A stretch of 31,727 nucleotides of DNA from an uncultured Solirubrobacter sp. (GCA_937871635.1 CALMNS010000657.1:1-31727), one strand, 5' to 3'. Shown: positions 22,718 through 30,717, counted from the stretch's first letter. Notes: a model not told the origin generated them from the sequence alone. A program made the numbers and translations.

Positions 22718-23631
22718 CCGCGGGTGAGGTCGCGGCGCCTCCTCTCCGGCTGGATCCCACCGACGTCCTGGCCCGGCTGAGCGATCTGGGTCCGCCCAGC
22801 GAGGTCCGCAGCCGGAGCCCCGCGGTGGCCGCGGACGCTCTCCGCCTCGAACGAGTGCTCCTGTCCGGCGTCCGCGACGGAACGCTCCACGCCGATGCGC
22901 TCCACCTGTCCGGAGGCGGGGCGGCGCAGGCGCTGGAAGCGTTGCGCGGGAGCCCGGCCGCGCTCGAGTACCCGCTGCTCGAGGGCGAGATCATGCGCCG
23001 GCGCCGAGCGCAGGTCGTCAAGCCGGCGGCCGCGGACGCCAGCGGCCCGCACGCGTTCGCCGACGTCTTGGGGTGGAACGACTACGTCACCGCACCGATC
23101 GTCGTGGAGTCCCGCGTCGTCGGCTTCTTCCGCGGCGACCGCGATCGGGTCGGCGCCCCGGTCGACCGATCCGACGCCGACGCCCTCGCCTCGTTCGCCG
23201 CCCTCTTCGGGATCGTCTACGAGCGATCGGTGCTTCGCCAGCGGCTCCGGATGCAGCTCCGGGAGATGCGTTCGATGGCCAGCTGGGCCGACGCGCGCGC
23301 CGGTGAGCTCGGGGACCGGCCCATCGGGCTCGACGAGGACGGCGACGGCGACGGCGACGACGACGACTCGTCGGTGCGCATCTCTCGCGTCGCCCCGCAC
23401 GGACTTCGCGACCTCCTCACCCGGCGGGAGCTCGAGGTGATGCAGCTCATGGTGCGCGGGGACACCAACGGCGGGATCGCCCGCAACCTCGTGCTGTCGG
23501 AGGGCACCGTGAAGTTCCACGTCAAGAACATCCTGCGCAAGCTCCACGCGACCAACCGCGCGGACGCGACGTCCCGCTACCTGCGCCTGGCGCAGCCAGG
23601 CAGCGTCGAGCCTCGGTCGCGGTACGGCTGA
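22714..23631 (+). CDS. LuxR-family regulator with GAF-like sensor domain
   Basis: The 305-residue protein has an N-terminal GAF-like region (about 30-175, including DYVTAPIVVESRVVGFFRGD and ASFAALFGIVYERSVLR). A coiled segment and an acidic linker follow. The C-terminal LuxR/GerE helix-turn-helix spans about 232-295 with LTRRELEVMQLMVRGDTNGG and LSEGTVKFHVKNILRKLHA. It lacks a response-regulator receiver, so it probably senses a small molecule through the GAF region. The ATG overlaps the fusion stop (ATGA), which ties its expression to the methyltransferase. The gene ends 8 nt from the convergent folD stop. Confidence 0.88.
   Translation: MTAGEVAAPPLRLDPTDVLARLSDLGPPSEVRSRSPAVAADALRLERVLLSGVRDGTLHADALHLSGGGAAQALEALRGSPAALEYPLLEGEIMRRRRAQVVKPAAADASGPHAFADVLGWNDYVTAPIVVESRVVGFFRGDRDRVGAPVDRSDADALASFAALFGIVYERSVLRQRLRMQLREMRSMASWADARAGELGDRPIGLDEDGDGDGDDDDSSVRISRVAPHGLRDLLTRRELEVMQLMVRGDTNGGIARNLVLSEGTVKFHVKNILRKLHATNRADATSRYLRLAQPGSVEPRSRYG
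23332..23367 (+). repeat. GAC/GGC codon repeat encoding an acidic linker
   Basis: The run of GAC and GGC codons encodes DEDGDGDGDDDD between the GAF-like and HTH regions of the LuxR regulator. It is a simple-sequence tract in which changes by multiples of three would alter only linker length. Confidence 0.85.
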
Positions 23632-23639
23632 CCGGGCTC

Positions 23640-24512
23640 CTACCCGGAGGTGGTCCTCGCGGCCTGCAGCGTGTTGCGCAGGAGGCACGCGATGGTCATC
23701 GGACCCACGCCTCCGGGGACCGGGGTGATGGCACCGGCGACCGGGGCCACCGCCTCGAAGTCCACGTCGCCGACCAAGCCAGGTGACGAAGGCGTCCGGT
23801 TGATGCCGACGTCGATCACGGCGGCGCCGGGCTTGACCCAGTCTGCCTGCACCAGGGCCGGCCGGCCCACCGCGGCGACGAGCACGTCGGCTTGGCGGCA
23901 GAGGCCGGGCAGATCGGGGGTCCGGCGATGGCAGGCGACGACGGTGGCGTCGGCGGCCAGCAGCATCTGCGCCATTGGCTTGCCGAAGAGGTTCGAGCGG
24001 CCGAGGACCACCGCGAGAGCCCCACGGAGCTCCACGCCGGCGTCCTCGAGGAGGTGCATGACGCCGGACGGCGTGCACGGGCGCAGCCCGTCCAGTCCGA
24101 CCGCGAGGCGCCCGGCGCTGGCGACGGTCAGCCCGTCGACGTCCTTGTCGGGCGCGATCCGGTTGGTGGTCTCGGCGGGATCGAGATGCGGGGGCAGCGG
24201 AAGCTGGCAGAGGATGCCGCTGACGCGGGGATCTCGGTTGAGCCGGTCGATGAGCCCGTGGACCTCATCGCGCCCGGCGCTCGCCGCGAGCTCGTGGTGG
24301 AAGCTGCGGATGCCGGCCTCGCCGCAGGCTCGACGCTTCGCGGCGACGTAGACGGCCGACGCAGGGTCGTCGCCGATCAGGATCGTTGCGAGCCCCGGCG
24401 TCTCGCCGGTCACTGCCGTCAGCTCGCCGACCTCCCGGGCGACCTCGTCCCTGAGGCGCTGGGCGACGGCCTTGCCGTCGAGGACGTGGGCGGCGGCAAG
24501 GTGATCGGTCAG
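23640..24512 (-). CDS. folD: FolD: methylene-THF dehydrogenase / methenyl-THF cyclohydrolase, probable CTG start
   Basis: The 290-residue bifunctional enzyme interconverts 5,10-methylene-THF and 10-formyl-THF with NADP. Family motifs are ASAVYVAAKRRACGEAGI with Tyr55 and catalytic Lys59, ILCQLPLPPHLD, PDKDVDGLTV, PCTPSGVMHLLE, VVLGRSNLFGKPMAQ and PVPGGVGPMTIACLL. No ATG, GTG or TTG fits the N-terminus. A CTG at 24510-24512 gives TDHLAAAHVLDGKAVAQ, the normal FolD opening, and overlaps the purU stop as CTGA, the same geometry as the other junctions. It is the last gene of operon C and, with PurU, would end the oxidation of methyl-THF to formate. Confidence 0.93.
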   Translation of the reverse strand: MTDHLAAAHVLDGKAVAQRLRDEVAREVGELTAVTGETPGLATILIGDDPASAVYVAAKRRACGEAGIRSFHHELAASAGRDEVHGLIDRLNRDPRVSGILCQLPLPPHLDPAETTNRIAPDKDVDGLTVASAGRLAVGLDGLRPCTPSGVMHLLEDAGVELRGALAVVLGRSNLFGKPMAQMLLAADATVVACHRRTPDLPGLCRQADVLVAAVGRPALVQADWVKPGAAVIDVGINRTPSSPGLVGDVDFEAVAPVAGAITPVPGGVGPMTIACLLRNTLQAARTTSG

Positions 24513-25408
24513 AAGACCACCGTGCTGTTGCGGTGGCGCAGGACGCGATCCTGGCAGTGCCACTGCACCGCGCGGGCGAGCACCGCGCGCTCGACCTCGG
24601 CGCCCAGCCGGATCAGCGTCGGGACGTCGTCGGCGTGCGAGACGCGGACCACGTCCTGTTCGATGATGGGCCCGGCGTCGAGCTCCTCCGTGACGTAGTG
24701 AGCCGTCGCGCCGACCAGCTTGACCCCCCGCTGCTTGGCCTGCTCGTAGGGCCCCGCGCCGGCGAAGGCCGGGAGGAACGAGTGGTGGATGTTGATGACC
24801 GGGACGCCGACGCGATCGAGGAACTCGCTCGAGAGGATCTGCATGTACCGAGCCAGGACCACCATGTCGCACTCGCCGTCGAGCAGCTCGAGCAGCTTGG
24901 CCTCGGCGGCCGGTTTGTCGTCGCGGTGGACCGGGACGTGGTGGTACGGCACCCCGGCCGCCTCGACCGTGTGGCGGGAGTCGGGATGGTTGGAGGCGAC
25001 GAGGACCACGTCCGCGTCGAGCTCTGAGCGCTGCCAGCGGTACAGCAGGTCGACGAGGCAGTGATCGTGCTTGGACACGAGGACCGCCACCCGCTTGCGC
25101 TGCGCCGCATCCCACCACCGCCAGGTCATGCCGAAGTGGTCGGCCACGGTCAACCCGAAGCGCTCGGCGAAACCCTCCCTGCGCTCCGGTGGCAGCGCGA
25201 ACTCGACGCGCAGGAAGAAGGTCCCCCCCGCCGGATCGGTCGAGTGCTGGTTGAGCGAGATGATGTTCGCGTCGGCGTCGGACAGGAAGCGGGACACCGC
25301 GGCGACGATCCCCGGCCGATCCGGGCACGAGACGAGCAGCCGCATCCTCGCCTGGGCGTGAGGTTCGCCCGCGGAGACCTCCTCGGGCACGACGATGGTC
25401 GAGTTCAT
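24509..25408 (-). CDS. purU: PurU: formyltetrahydrofolate deformylase
   Basis: The 299-residue protein hydrolyses 10-formyl-THF to formate and THF. The N-terminal ACT domain (about 20-95) includes LLVSCPDRPGIVAAVSRFL. The C-terminal formyltransferase-like domain (about 105-285) carries the catalytic Asn206, His208 (INIHHSFLPAF) and Asp244 (ELDAGPII). PurU genes often accompany sarcosine or methyl catabolism, where they release folate from excess C1 units. The ATG overlaps the kinase stop (ATGA), and its own stop overlaps the presumed folD CTG. Confidence 0.95.
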   Translation of the reverse strand: MNSTIVVPEEVSAGEPHAQARMRLLVSCPDRPGIVAAVSRFLSDADANIISLNQHSTDPAGGTFFLRVEFALPPERREGFAERFGLTVADHFGMTWRWWDAAQRKRVAVLVSKHDHCLVDLLYRWQRSELDADVVLVASNHPDSRHTVEAAGVPYHHVPVHRDDKPAAEAKLLELLDGECDMVVLARYMQILSSEFLDRVGVPVINIHHSFLPAFAGAGPYEQAKQRGVKLVGATAHYVTEELDAGPIIEQDVVRVSHADDVPTLIRLGAEVERAVLARAVQWHCQDRVLRHRNSTVVF

Positions 25409-26361
25409 CTCAGGTGTGCCTCCAGGGCGCCGGCGGCCAGGTTGGCGGGCTCGAGCTCGAACCGGCTGATCGCATGGAGGGAGCCGACGCGGTCGTGGAT
25501 CTCGTCGCCGGTGAGGCGGGCGACGCGCCCGGTGCCGAACGCCTCGACGTTGAACGACGCGAGCGCCGTCCCGCACGCCATCGCCCGGCGCAGGACGTCG
25601 TCGTTGAGATCGGCGAGATGCTGCGCGATGTAGCCGACGAAACCGCCGGCGAAGGTGTCGCCGGCGCCCGTCGGATCGACGACGGTCCCGAGCGGGAAGG
25701 CCGGCAGGGCGAAGAAGCCGTCCGCGGTGATGAGCGCGGCCCCGTACTCGCCCTGCTTGGAGACCACCATCGACGGTCCCCACTCGAGCACCTCGCGCGC
25801 CGCGCCGATCAGATTCGGCTTGCCGGTCAGCTGACGCAACTCGGCGTCGTTGAGGATCAGGCAGTCGACGCGCTCGATGACCGCCACGAGCGGGTCGCGG
25901 GCGATGTCGATCCACAGGTTCATCGAGTCCAGCGCCGTGAACGACGGGCGGTCCATGGCGTCGAGCACCTGCCCCTGCAGTTCTGGCTGGATGTTGGCCA
26001 GGAACAGCGCGTCGCTCGCTCGCGCCTGCGGCGACAGCTTGGGTTCGAACGACTCGAAGACGTTGAGCTGGGTGTCGAGCGTCTCGCGTGTGTTGGCGTC
26101 CCAGCCGTACCTGCCGCGCCAGAAGAACGTCCGGCCGTCGGGGACCACCTCGACGTCGTCGGTCGAGGTACCGCGGGTCCGCAGGACTTCGAGATCCGAT
26201 TCGGCGAAGTCCCCGCCGACGGGTCCCACCGGGTGCACCCGGTCGAAGAAGGACGCGGCGAGCGCGAAGTGCGTGGCCGCGCCCCCGAGCATCCGATCCC
26301 GTTCGCCGTACGGCGTCTCGACCGCGTCATAGGCGATCGACCCGACGACCGTGATGCTCAC
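25405..26361 (-). CDS. PfkB-family sugar/nucleoside kinase
   Basis: This 318-residue ribokinase-fold protein has the N-terminal GSIAYDAVETPYGERDRMLG and the C-terminal PfkB signature DPTGAGDTFAGGFVG with the catalytic Asp in GAGD. Position next to metK suggests a nucleoside such as adenosine as substrate, which would help remove the adenosine made after SAM-dependent methylation; this is inference. Other PfkB substrates (ribose, fructose-type sugars) are possible. The GTG start at 26361 overlaps the metK stop (GTGA). The stop overlaps purU. Confidence 0.88.
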   Translation of the reverse strand: MSITVVGSIAYDAVETPYGERDRMLGGAATHFALAASFFDRVHPVGPVGGDFAESDLEVLRTRGTSTDDVEVVPDGRTFFWRGRYGWDANTRETLDTQLNVFESFEPKLSPQARASDALFLANIQPELQGQVLDAMDRPSFTALDSMNLWIDIARDPLVAVIERVDCLILNDAELRQLTGKPNLIGAAREVLEWGPSMVVSKQGEYGAALITADGFFALPAFPLGTVVDPTGAGDTFAGGFVGYIAQHLADLNDDVLRRAMACGTALASFNVEAFGTGRVARLTGDEIHDRVGSLHAISRFELEPANLAAGALEAHLR

Positions 26362-27584
26362 GCGAGCACCGGCTCGGCCAGCCCGGCCGCCTCGGCGAGC
26401 GCCGCCGCCTTGTCGGTGCGCTCCCAGGTGAAGTCCTCGGCCTCGCGGCCGAAGTGGCCGTACGCGGCGGTCGGCTGGTAGATCGGGCGATGGAGCTCGA
26501 GCTCCTCGCGGAACGCGCTGGGGCGCAGGTCGAAGAACTCGTCCACCAGCCCGGCGATCCGGCCGCGCGCCACCTTCTCGGTGCCAAACGTCTCGATCAT
26601 CACCGAGACCGGGCGCGCCACGCCGATGGCGTAGGCGACCTGGACCTCGGCGCGGTCGGCGAGACCGGCGGCCACCAGGTTCTTGGCGACCCACCGCGCC
26701 GCGTAGGCCGCCGAGCGATCCACCTTCGAAGGGTCCTTGCCGCTGAAGGCACCGCCGCCGTGGCGGGCGAACCCACCGTAGGTGTCCACGATGATCTTGC
26801 GCCCCGTCAGTCCGGCGTCGCCCACCGGGCCGCCGATCACGAAGCGGCCCGTCGGATTGACCATGAACGCGTCGCGCAACCGCCGGGCGTCGAACATTCC
26901 GGCCGGCAGGACGGGCAGCACGACGTGCTCCCACAGGTCGGATTCGATGAGCGCGCGGGTGGCCTCCTCGGCGTGCTGGGTGGAGATCAGCAGCTTCTCG
27001 ATCCCGACGGGACGGCCGTCGCGGTAGCGCACCGAGACCTGCGTCTTGCCGTCGGGGCGCAGGTAGGGGAGCGTCCCGTCCTTGCGCACCGCAGCGAGCC
27101 GCTCGGCGAGCTGGTGCGCGAAGGTGATGGGCGCCGGCATCAGCGCCGCCGTCTCGTTGGACGCGTAGCCGAACATCATCCCCTGGTCGCCGGCCCCGGC
27201 GAGGTCCAGCGAGTCCTCGGAGCCCGCGGTGCGGGCCTCGTCGGCCCGGTCGACGCCCTGGGCGATGTCGGCCGATTGCTTGTCGATGGCGTTGAGCACG
27301 GCGCAGGAGTCCGCGCTGAAGCCCAGCTCGGCGTCCACGTAGCCGATCTTGCGGATCGTCTCGCGAGCGATCTCCTGGACGTCCACGTAGGTGCTGGTGG
27401 TGATCTCGCCCGAGACCACCACCAGGCCGGTGTTGACCAGCGTCTCGCAGGCCACCCGCGACGCCGGGTCCTCTCGCAGGCAGGCGTCCAGGACGCCGTC
27501 GGAGATCTGGTCGGCGATCTTGTCCGGGTGCCCCTCGGTGACGGACTCGGAGGTGAACAGGTACTCGTTGTCGGCGTAGCTCAT
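26358..27584 (-). CDS. metK: S-adenosylmethionine synthetase (MetK)
   Basis: The 408-residue enzyme makes SAM from methionine and ATP. All family signatures are present: FTSESVTEGHPDKIADQISD near the N-terminus, the hexapeptide-type loop GAGDQGMMFGYA, and the P-loop-like GGGAFSGKDPSKVDRSAAY. It appears complete and functional. The ATG overlaps the SoxG/GcvT-like stop (ATGA), and its stop overlaps the PfkB kinase start (GTGA). CAGGAG lies upstream of the ATG. Placement in a methyl-handling operon links methionine made by the transferases to SAM supply. Confidence 0.97.
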   Translation of the reverse strand: MSYADNEYLFTSESVTEGHPDKIADQISDGVLDACLREDPASRVACETLVNTGLVVVSGEITTSTYVDVQEIARETIRKIGYVDAELGFSADSCAVLNAIDKQSADIAQGVDRADEARTAGSEDSLDLAGAGDQGMMFGYASNETAALMPAPITFAHQLAERLAAVRKDGTLPYLRPDGKTQVSVRYRDGRPVGIEKLLISTQHAEEATRALIESDLWEHVVLPVLPAGMFDARRLRDAFMVNPTGRFVIGGPVGDAGLTGRKIIVDTYGGFARHGGGAFSGKDPSKVDRSAAYAARWVAKNLVAAGLADRAEVQVAYAIGVARPVSVMIETFGTEKVARGRIAGLVDEFFDLRPSAFREELELHRPIYQPTAAYGHFGREAEDFTWERTDKAAALAEAAGLAEPVLA

Positions 27585-28165
27585 CGGCTGAGGGCTCCTG
27601 GAAAGGGTGGGTGGGTGGGCGGTTTCGCGCCGGCGATCGGGTGTCGTGCGGCCCGGTGGAGCTCGGTGGCGCGAGCTTCGACTAGGACCGCGCCGAGCGA
27701 ACGGCCGGCTTCGAGGAGCACACGGCATGCGGCGTCGGCGCGTGCCACCGGCAGGACCAGCAGCCGATGCTCTTCGCCGTCGGCGACGCAGAGGACCGGG
27801 TCGGCGGGCCGCGCGGCCGGCGAACTGGCGAGCCTCCCGGCGAGCGGTCCGACCAGCGTGATGCCCTCGTGCGCCTGCGAGAGGTCCTCGACCGCCACGT
27901 CCGGACCGTCGGAGACCGAGCGCTCGACGCTGCGGTCGAACTGCGCGCGCTCCATCGGGTCGGCGATCAGCAGCGCGCGGTGCGGGAAGCGCGACCACCA
28001 CCAGCCGCCGGGCATCCGCACGCACGCACCGGGCTCGGGCAGACGCCCGACGAGCAGGGCAGCGATCGAGTCGAGATCCTCCTTGCCGCCCCGGAGGTCC
28101 AGCAGGCGGAGCGTCGGCGTCCGCGACAACCCGACGGTGCGGCGGCAGACGGCCACCTGCGTCAT
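27581..28165 (-). CDS. Orphan sarcosine-oxidase gamma / GcvT-like folate-binding protein
   Basis: The 194-residue protein resembles the gamma subunit of heterotetrameric sarcosine oxidase and the C-terminal half of the GcvT/YgfZ fold. Telling segments are PGGWWWSRFPHRALLIADP, AVEDLSQAHEGITLVGPLAG and HRLLVLPVARADAACRVLLE. It is too short for a full GcvT (about 370 residues). No alpha, beta or delta sarcosine oxidase subunits are in the window. Sarcosine oxidase operons often include purU, which supports a link to folate-bound C1 units, but the similarity is weak and an unrelated scaffold role is possible. The ATG overlaps metK (ATGA). A 37-nt gap separates it from the MTHFR-like gene. Confidence 0.6.
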   Translation of the reverse strand: MTQVAVCRRTVGLSRTPTLRLLDLRGGKEDLDSIAALLVGRLPEPGACVRMPGGWWWSRFPHRALLIADPMERAQFDRSVERSVSDGPDVAVEDLSQAHEGITLVGPLAGRLASSPAARPADPVLCVADGEEHRLLVLPVARADAACRVLLEAGRSLGAVLVEARATELHRAARHPIAGAKPPTHPPFPGALSR

Positions 28166-28202
28166 GACGTGAGCTCCGCCGAGGGCGTCGGTGCCCGTTG
28201 GA

Positions 28203-29036
28203 CTAGCCACGGAGCGCCACCCGCCTCCGGCTCGGCCCGGCCGTCGCCTGCCGGGACTCCCACTCGAGCGTGTCGCGCAGGCGGTTGAAGGTGTAGAAGT
28301 GCAGCCCGGCGATGCCGAGCTCCGAGTCGCCCACCAGCGGGGAGAGGTCGCGCAGCAGGCGATCGGCGGCATCCTCCGGCCGGCCGAGCAGGTGACGGAT
28401 CCCCCGCTGCTTGCGCAGGAACGCGATCGACGTCCCGACCCCCACCTTCATCGAGACCTCGAGCAATCGCCGTCGATCCACCGCGCCCGGCAGCCCGACG
28501 AACAACGGCAGCTCGATCCCCTCGCGACGCACGCGCCGGACCCATGTCACGAGCGCGCCGGGGTCGAAGCACAGCTGCGAGACCATGTAGTCGGCCATGG
28601 GCGCCTTGATCGCGAGCGCCTCGCCGAGCCCCGCCGCGTCGATGAGCGGGTGGCCCTCTGGATAGGCGCCGATCCCGATGCTCCGGGGCCGTCGCCGGTG
28701 CGCGACGATCAGCGGGATCAGCTCGAGAGCGGAGCCGTAGGGACCCGCCGCCTCCGATCCATCGCCGCCGACGACGAAGACGTCGTCGACCCCGATGGCG
28801 GCGAGACGCTCGATCAGCTCGTCGAGGTGGCCCGCGCCACGGACCGTCCGCGCCGCGAGGTGAACGATCGCCTCATGGCCGTGCGCCGTGATGCGCTCCG
28901 CGACGTCCACGGAATGGTCGATGCCGTGGCGCGGTGAGCAGGTCACCGTGATGGCCAGCGGCCGCGACACCGCAGCGACCTCGGCCTCTGCGGTGCCGAA
29001 CGGGAGGATCTCGTACCGGTTCGCCATGGCGATCAC
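28203..29036 (-). CDS. Divergent methylenetetrahydrofolate reductase (MTHFR)-like protein
   Basis: The 277-residue TIM-barrel protein resembles MetF in DDVFVVGGDGSEAAGPYGSA, IGIGAYPEGHPLI, MADYMVSQLCFDPGALVTWV, PLFVGLPGAVDRRRLLE and the C-terminal GLHFYTFNRL. The FEFFPP motif that carries the catalytic Glu of E. coli MetF reads TVTCSPRHG here, so that Glu is absent. Divergent, flavin-free MTHFRs are known from mycobacteria. It could oxidise methyl-THF to methylene-THF for FolD. The GTG at 29036 overlaps the upstream stop (GTGA); an ATG at 29027 is an alternative start. Confidence 0.82.
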   Translation of the reverse strand: MIAMANRYEILPFGTAEAEVAAVSRPLAITVTCSPRHGIDHSVDVAERITAHGHEAIVHLAARTVRGAGHLDELIERLAAIGVDDVFVVGGDGSEAAGPYGSALELIPLIVAHRRRPRSIGIGAYPEGHPLIDAAGLGEALAIKAPMADYMVSQLCFDPGALVTWVRRVRREGIELPLFVGLPGAVDRRRLLEVSMKVGVGTSIAFLRKQRGIRHLLGRPEDAADRLLRDLSPLVGDSELGIAGLHFYTFNRLRDTLEWESRQATAGPSRRRVALRG

Positions 29037-30550
29037 GCCCCCGCGAGGGCCAGCTCGTCGGAGGCGGCGGCGTTCGCGCGGCCCTCGTACGCATCGCGGT
29101 GACGGGCGGTGAGGACCACGGTGTTCGACCCTTCGCGGTAGGGGAAGGGCTCGACCCCCACCCGGAACCCGGAGCGCTCGCCGACCCGCTGGAAGACGGG
29201 TCCGTTGAGCCAGTTGACGATCGAGCCCTCGAGCTTCCCAGGGCCGCGGAACGAGCCGTACTGGCCCGTCTCACGGACGAAGAGGTCCTGGGCGACCAGC
29301 ACCCCCTCGTGGTGCAGCAGCGCGAGGGTCTGGGCGAAGCTCTCGACGGCGACGGTCGAGGCGTGGACCCGGGTCCACTCCGGGAGGTCCTCGAGCAGCT
29401 CGTCGAGGTGGAGCTCGACGCTGGGCGCGACCCGGATGGCGGCGGGTGTCGGGATCTCCTCGTAGACCTCCTCGAGGTGGACGGCGTCCCAGACGTCGGA
29501 CCAGAAGCGCACGCCCTGGTCGAGGTCGCCGAACACCTCCGGCCCGTGGCGCAGCACCTCCTGCACCGTCTTGACCAGCTCGTGCTCGGGCACCCCGAAG
29601 CGCTCGGCGAGCTCAGTGGTCTCCCCCGGGGTGATGCTCGCGCGGACAAGCGGCTCGTAGGCGCGGTCCCCCACGCGCATCAGCTCGTCGGTCGGCAGGT
29701 TGTCGTAGAGGTTGCAGGTGTGCGCGAAGAGCACCTTGCCGCGAAGGTGCGCGAGCCCGTGGATCGGGTTGCGGAAATCCAGCTCGAGCCCCTCGACCTG
29801 ATCGGCGTAGTCGGCCACCCGCCGGCGCGCGATCTCGAGCACGTGCGGCGAGTAGTCGGCCATCAGGTAGCGGACGCGAGAGAGGTAGTCGCGGTCCTGC
29901 TCGCGGCAGGCTCGCGCGAAGGCGTCGAGCCAGACCTTCGCCTGCTGGCCGTCGCCCACCCCGAACTCCAGCACGTGGATCTCGTCGGGCAGCTCGGACC
30001 ACTCGTCGAGGCGGTCCAGCGTGCGCATGAACGTCTGGATCTGCTCGTCCCAGAAGGCCCCGTTGGTGCCATCCGACACGCCGCCGGGCAGCGCCGACGC
30101 GTAGTCCTTCTGAAAGATCTCGTCCCAAGCGCCCAGGTGCCGCCAGTAGCTCCGGTTGAACGACCACATCACGCTCTTGGAGGGCCGCACCCACTCCTCG
30201 AGGTGGATGCATTCATGGACGTCCGGGATGATCCCGAGCGCCTTGGACAGCCGGTCGACGATCTGGGCGACCAGCTCGGAGCACGCCATGTCCTTCGCGC
30301 GGCGCACGTCGATGGCGATCTCCGCCAGCGGACCCGGATCCTCGAACCGACCCGTCCGCATGGTCTCCCGCCCGAACGGGCGGACCATGACCGGCGCGCG
30401 GAAGTTCTTGCGGTACTGGACCCAGTCGAGGACCGCGGCGAGCCGAGAGTGGTCGAGGTCCACGGCCGCGGCCGCCTCCGCGATCGCCGGCAGGATCTCG
30501 TGCAGGTCCTCTGGCTTGGCCCGGCCGATGCAACTGAGCTGGATCACCAC
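29033..30550 (-). CDS. SAM-dependent methyltransferase, MidA/NDUFAF7-like, first gene of operon C
   Basis: In this 505-residue protein the central methyltransferase core begins with motif I, IHVLEFGVGDGQQAKVWLDA (about 205-224). A second-strand acidic region RYLMADYSPHVLEIARRR and KVLFAHTCNLYDNLPTDEL (motif IV region) follow, a layout like the MidA/NDUFAF7 arginine methyltransferases. The N-terminal 190 residues and the C-terminal extension are not recognised. The acceptor is unknown. The GTG at 30550 was preferred because GGAGGGG lies 8-9 nt upstream; an ATG at 30586 would lack a site. The MTHFR-like gene overlaps its end (GTGA), so it opens the C1 operon. Confidence 0.75.
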   Translation of the reverse strand: MVIQLSCIGRAKPEDLHEILPAIAEAAAAVDLDHSRLAAVLDWVQYRKNFRAPVMVRPFGRETMRTGRFEDPGPLAEIAIDVRRAKDMACSELVAQIVDRLSKALGIIPDVHECIHLEEWVRPSKSVMWSFNRSYWRHLGAWDEIFQKDYASALPGGVSDGTNGAFWDEQIQTFMRTLDRLDEWSELPDEIHVLEFGVGDGQQAKVWLDAFARACREQDRDYLSRVRYLMADYSPHVLEIARRRVADYADQVEGLELDFRNPIHGLAHLRGKVLFAHTCNLYDNLPTDELMRVGDRAYEPLVRASITPGETTELAERFGVPEHELVKTVQEVLRHGPEVFGDLDQGVRFWSDVWDAVHLEEVYEEIPTPAAIRVAPSVELHLDELLEDLPEWTRVHASTVAVESFAQTLALLHHEGVLVAQDLFVRETGQYGSFRGPGKLEGSIVNWLNGPVFQRVGERSGFRVGVEPFPYREGSNTVVLTARHRDAYEGRANAAASDELALAGA

Positions 30551-30629
30551 AGACGTCCCCTCCGGTCGCGCAGTTCGATGACCCATCCGATGGTGCTCCG
30601 GCGGAGCGAGGAGCGCGACCGCCGATAGG

Positions 30630-30643
30630 GAGGGATCGCCCTC
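30630..30643 (-). other. Small hairpin upstream of operon C (GAGGG/CCCTC)
   Basis: A 5-bp stem with a 4-nt loop lies about 80 nt before the first start codon of operon C. It may be a leader structure, but no known riboswitch consensus is matched. Confidence 0.25.
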
Positions 30644-30696
30644 TCAGGTGGGCAGGTCGGGACCCGGCGCGGATGCGCGGGGGGAGGTCCGGCGTC

Positions 30697-30717
30697 CGGT
30701 TCGAGGGACCCGAACCG
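30697..30717 (-). terminator. Hairpin after the aceE-E2 pseudogene region
   Basis: A perfect 7-bp stem (CGGTTCG/CGAACCG) with a 7-nt loop starts 1 nt beyond the last stop of the E2 remnant. There is no T-run, so it would be an atypical terminator. Its position between the PDH genes and operon C supports the assignment. Confidence 0.45.
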
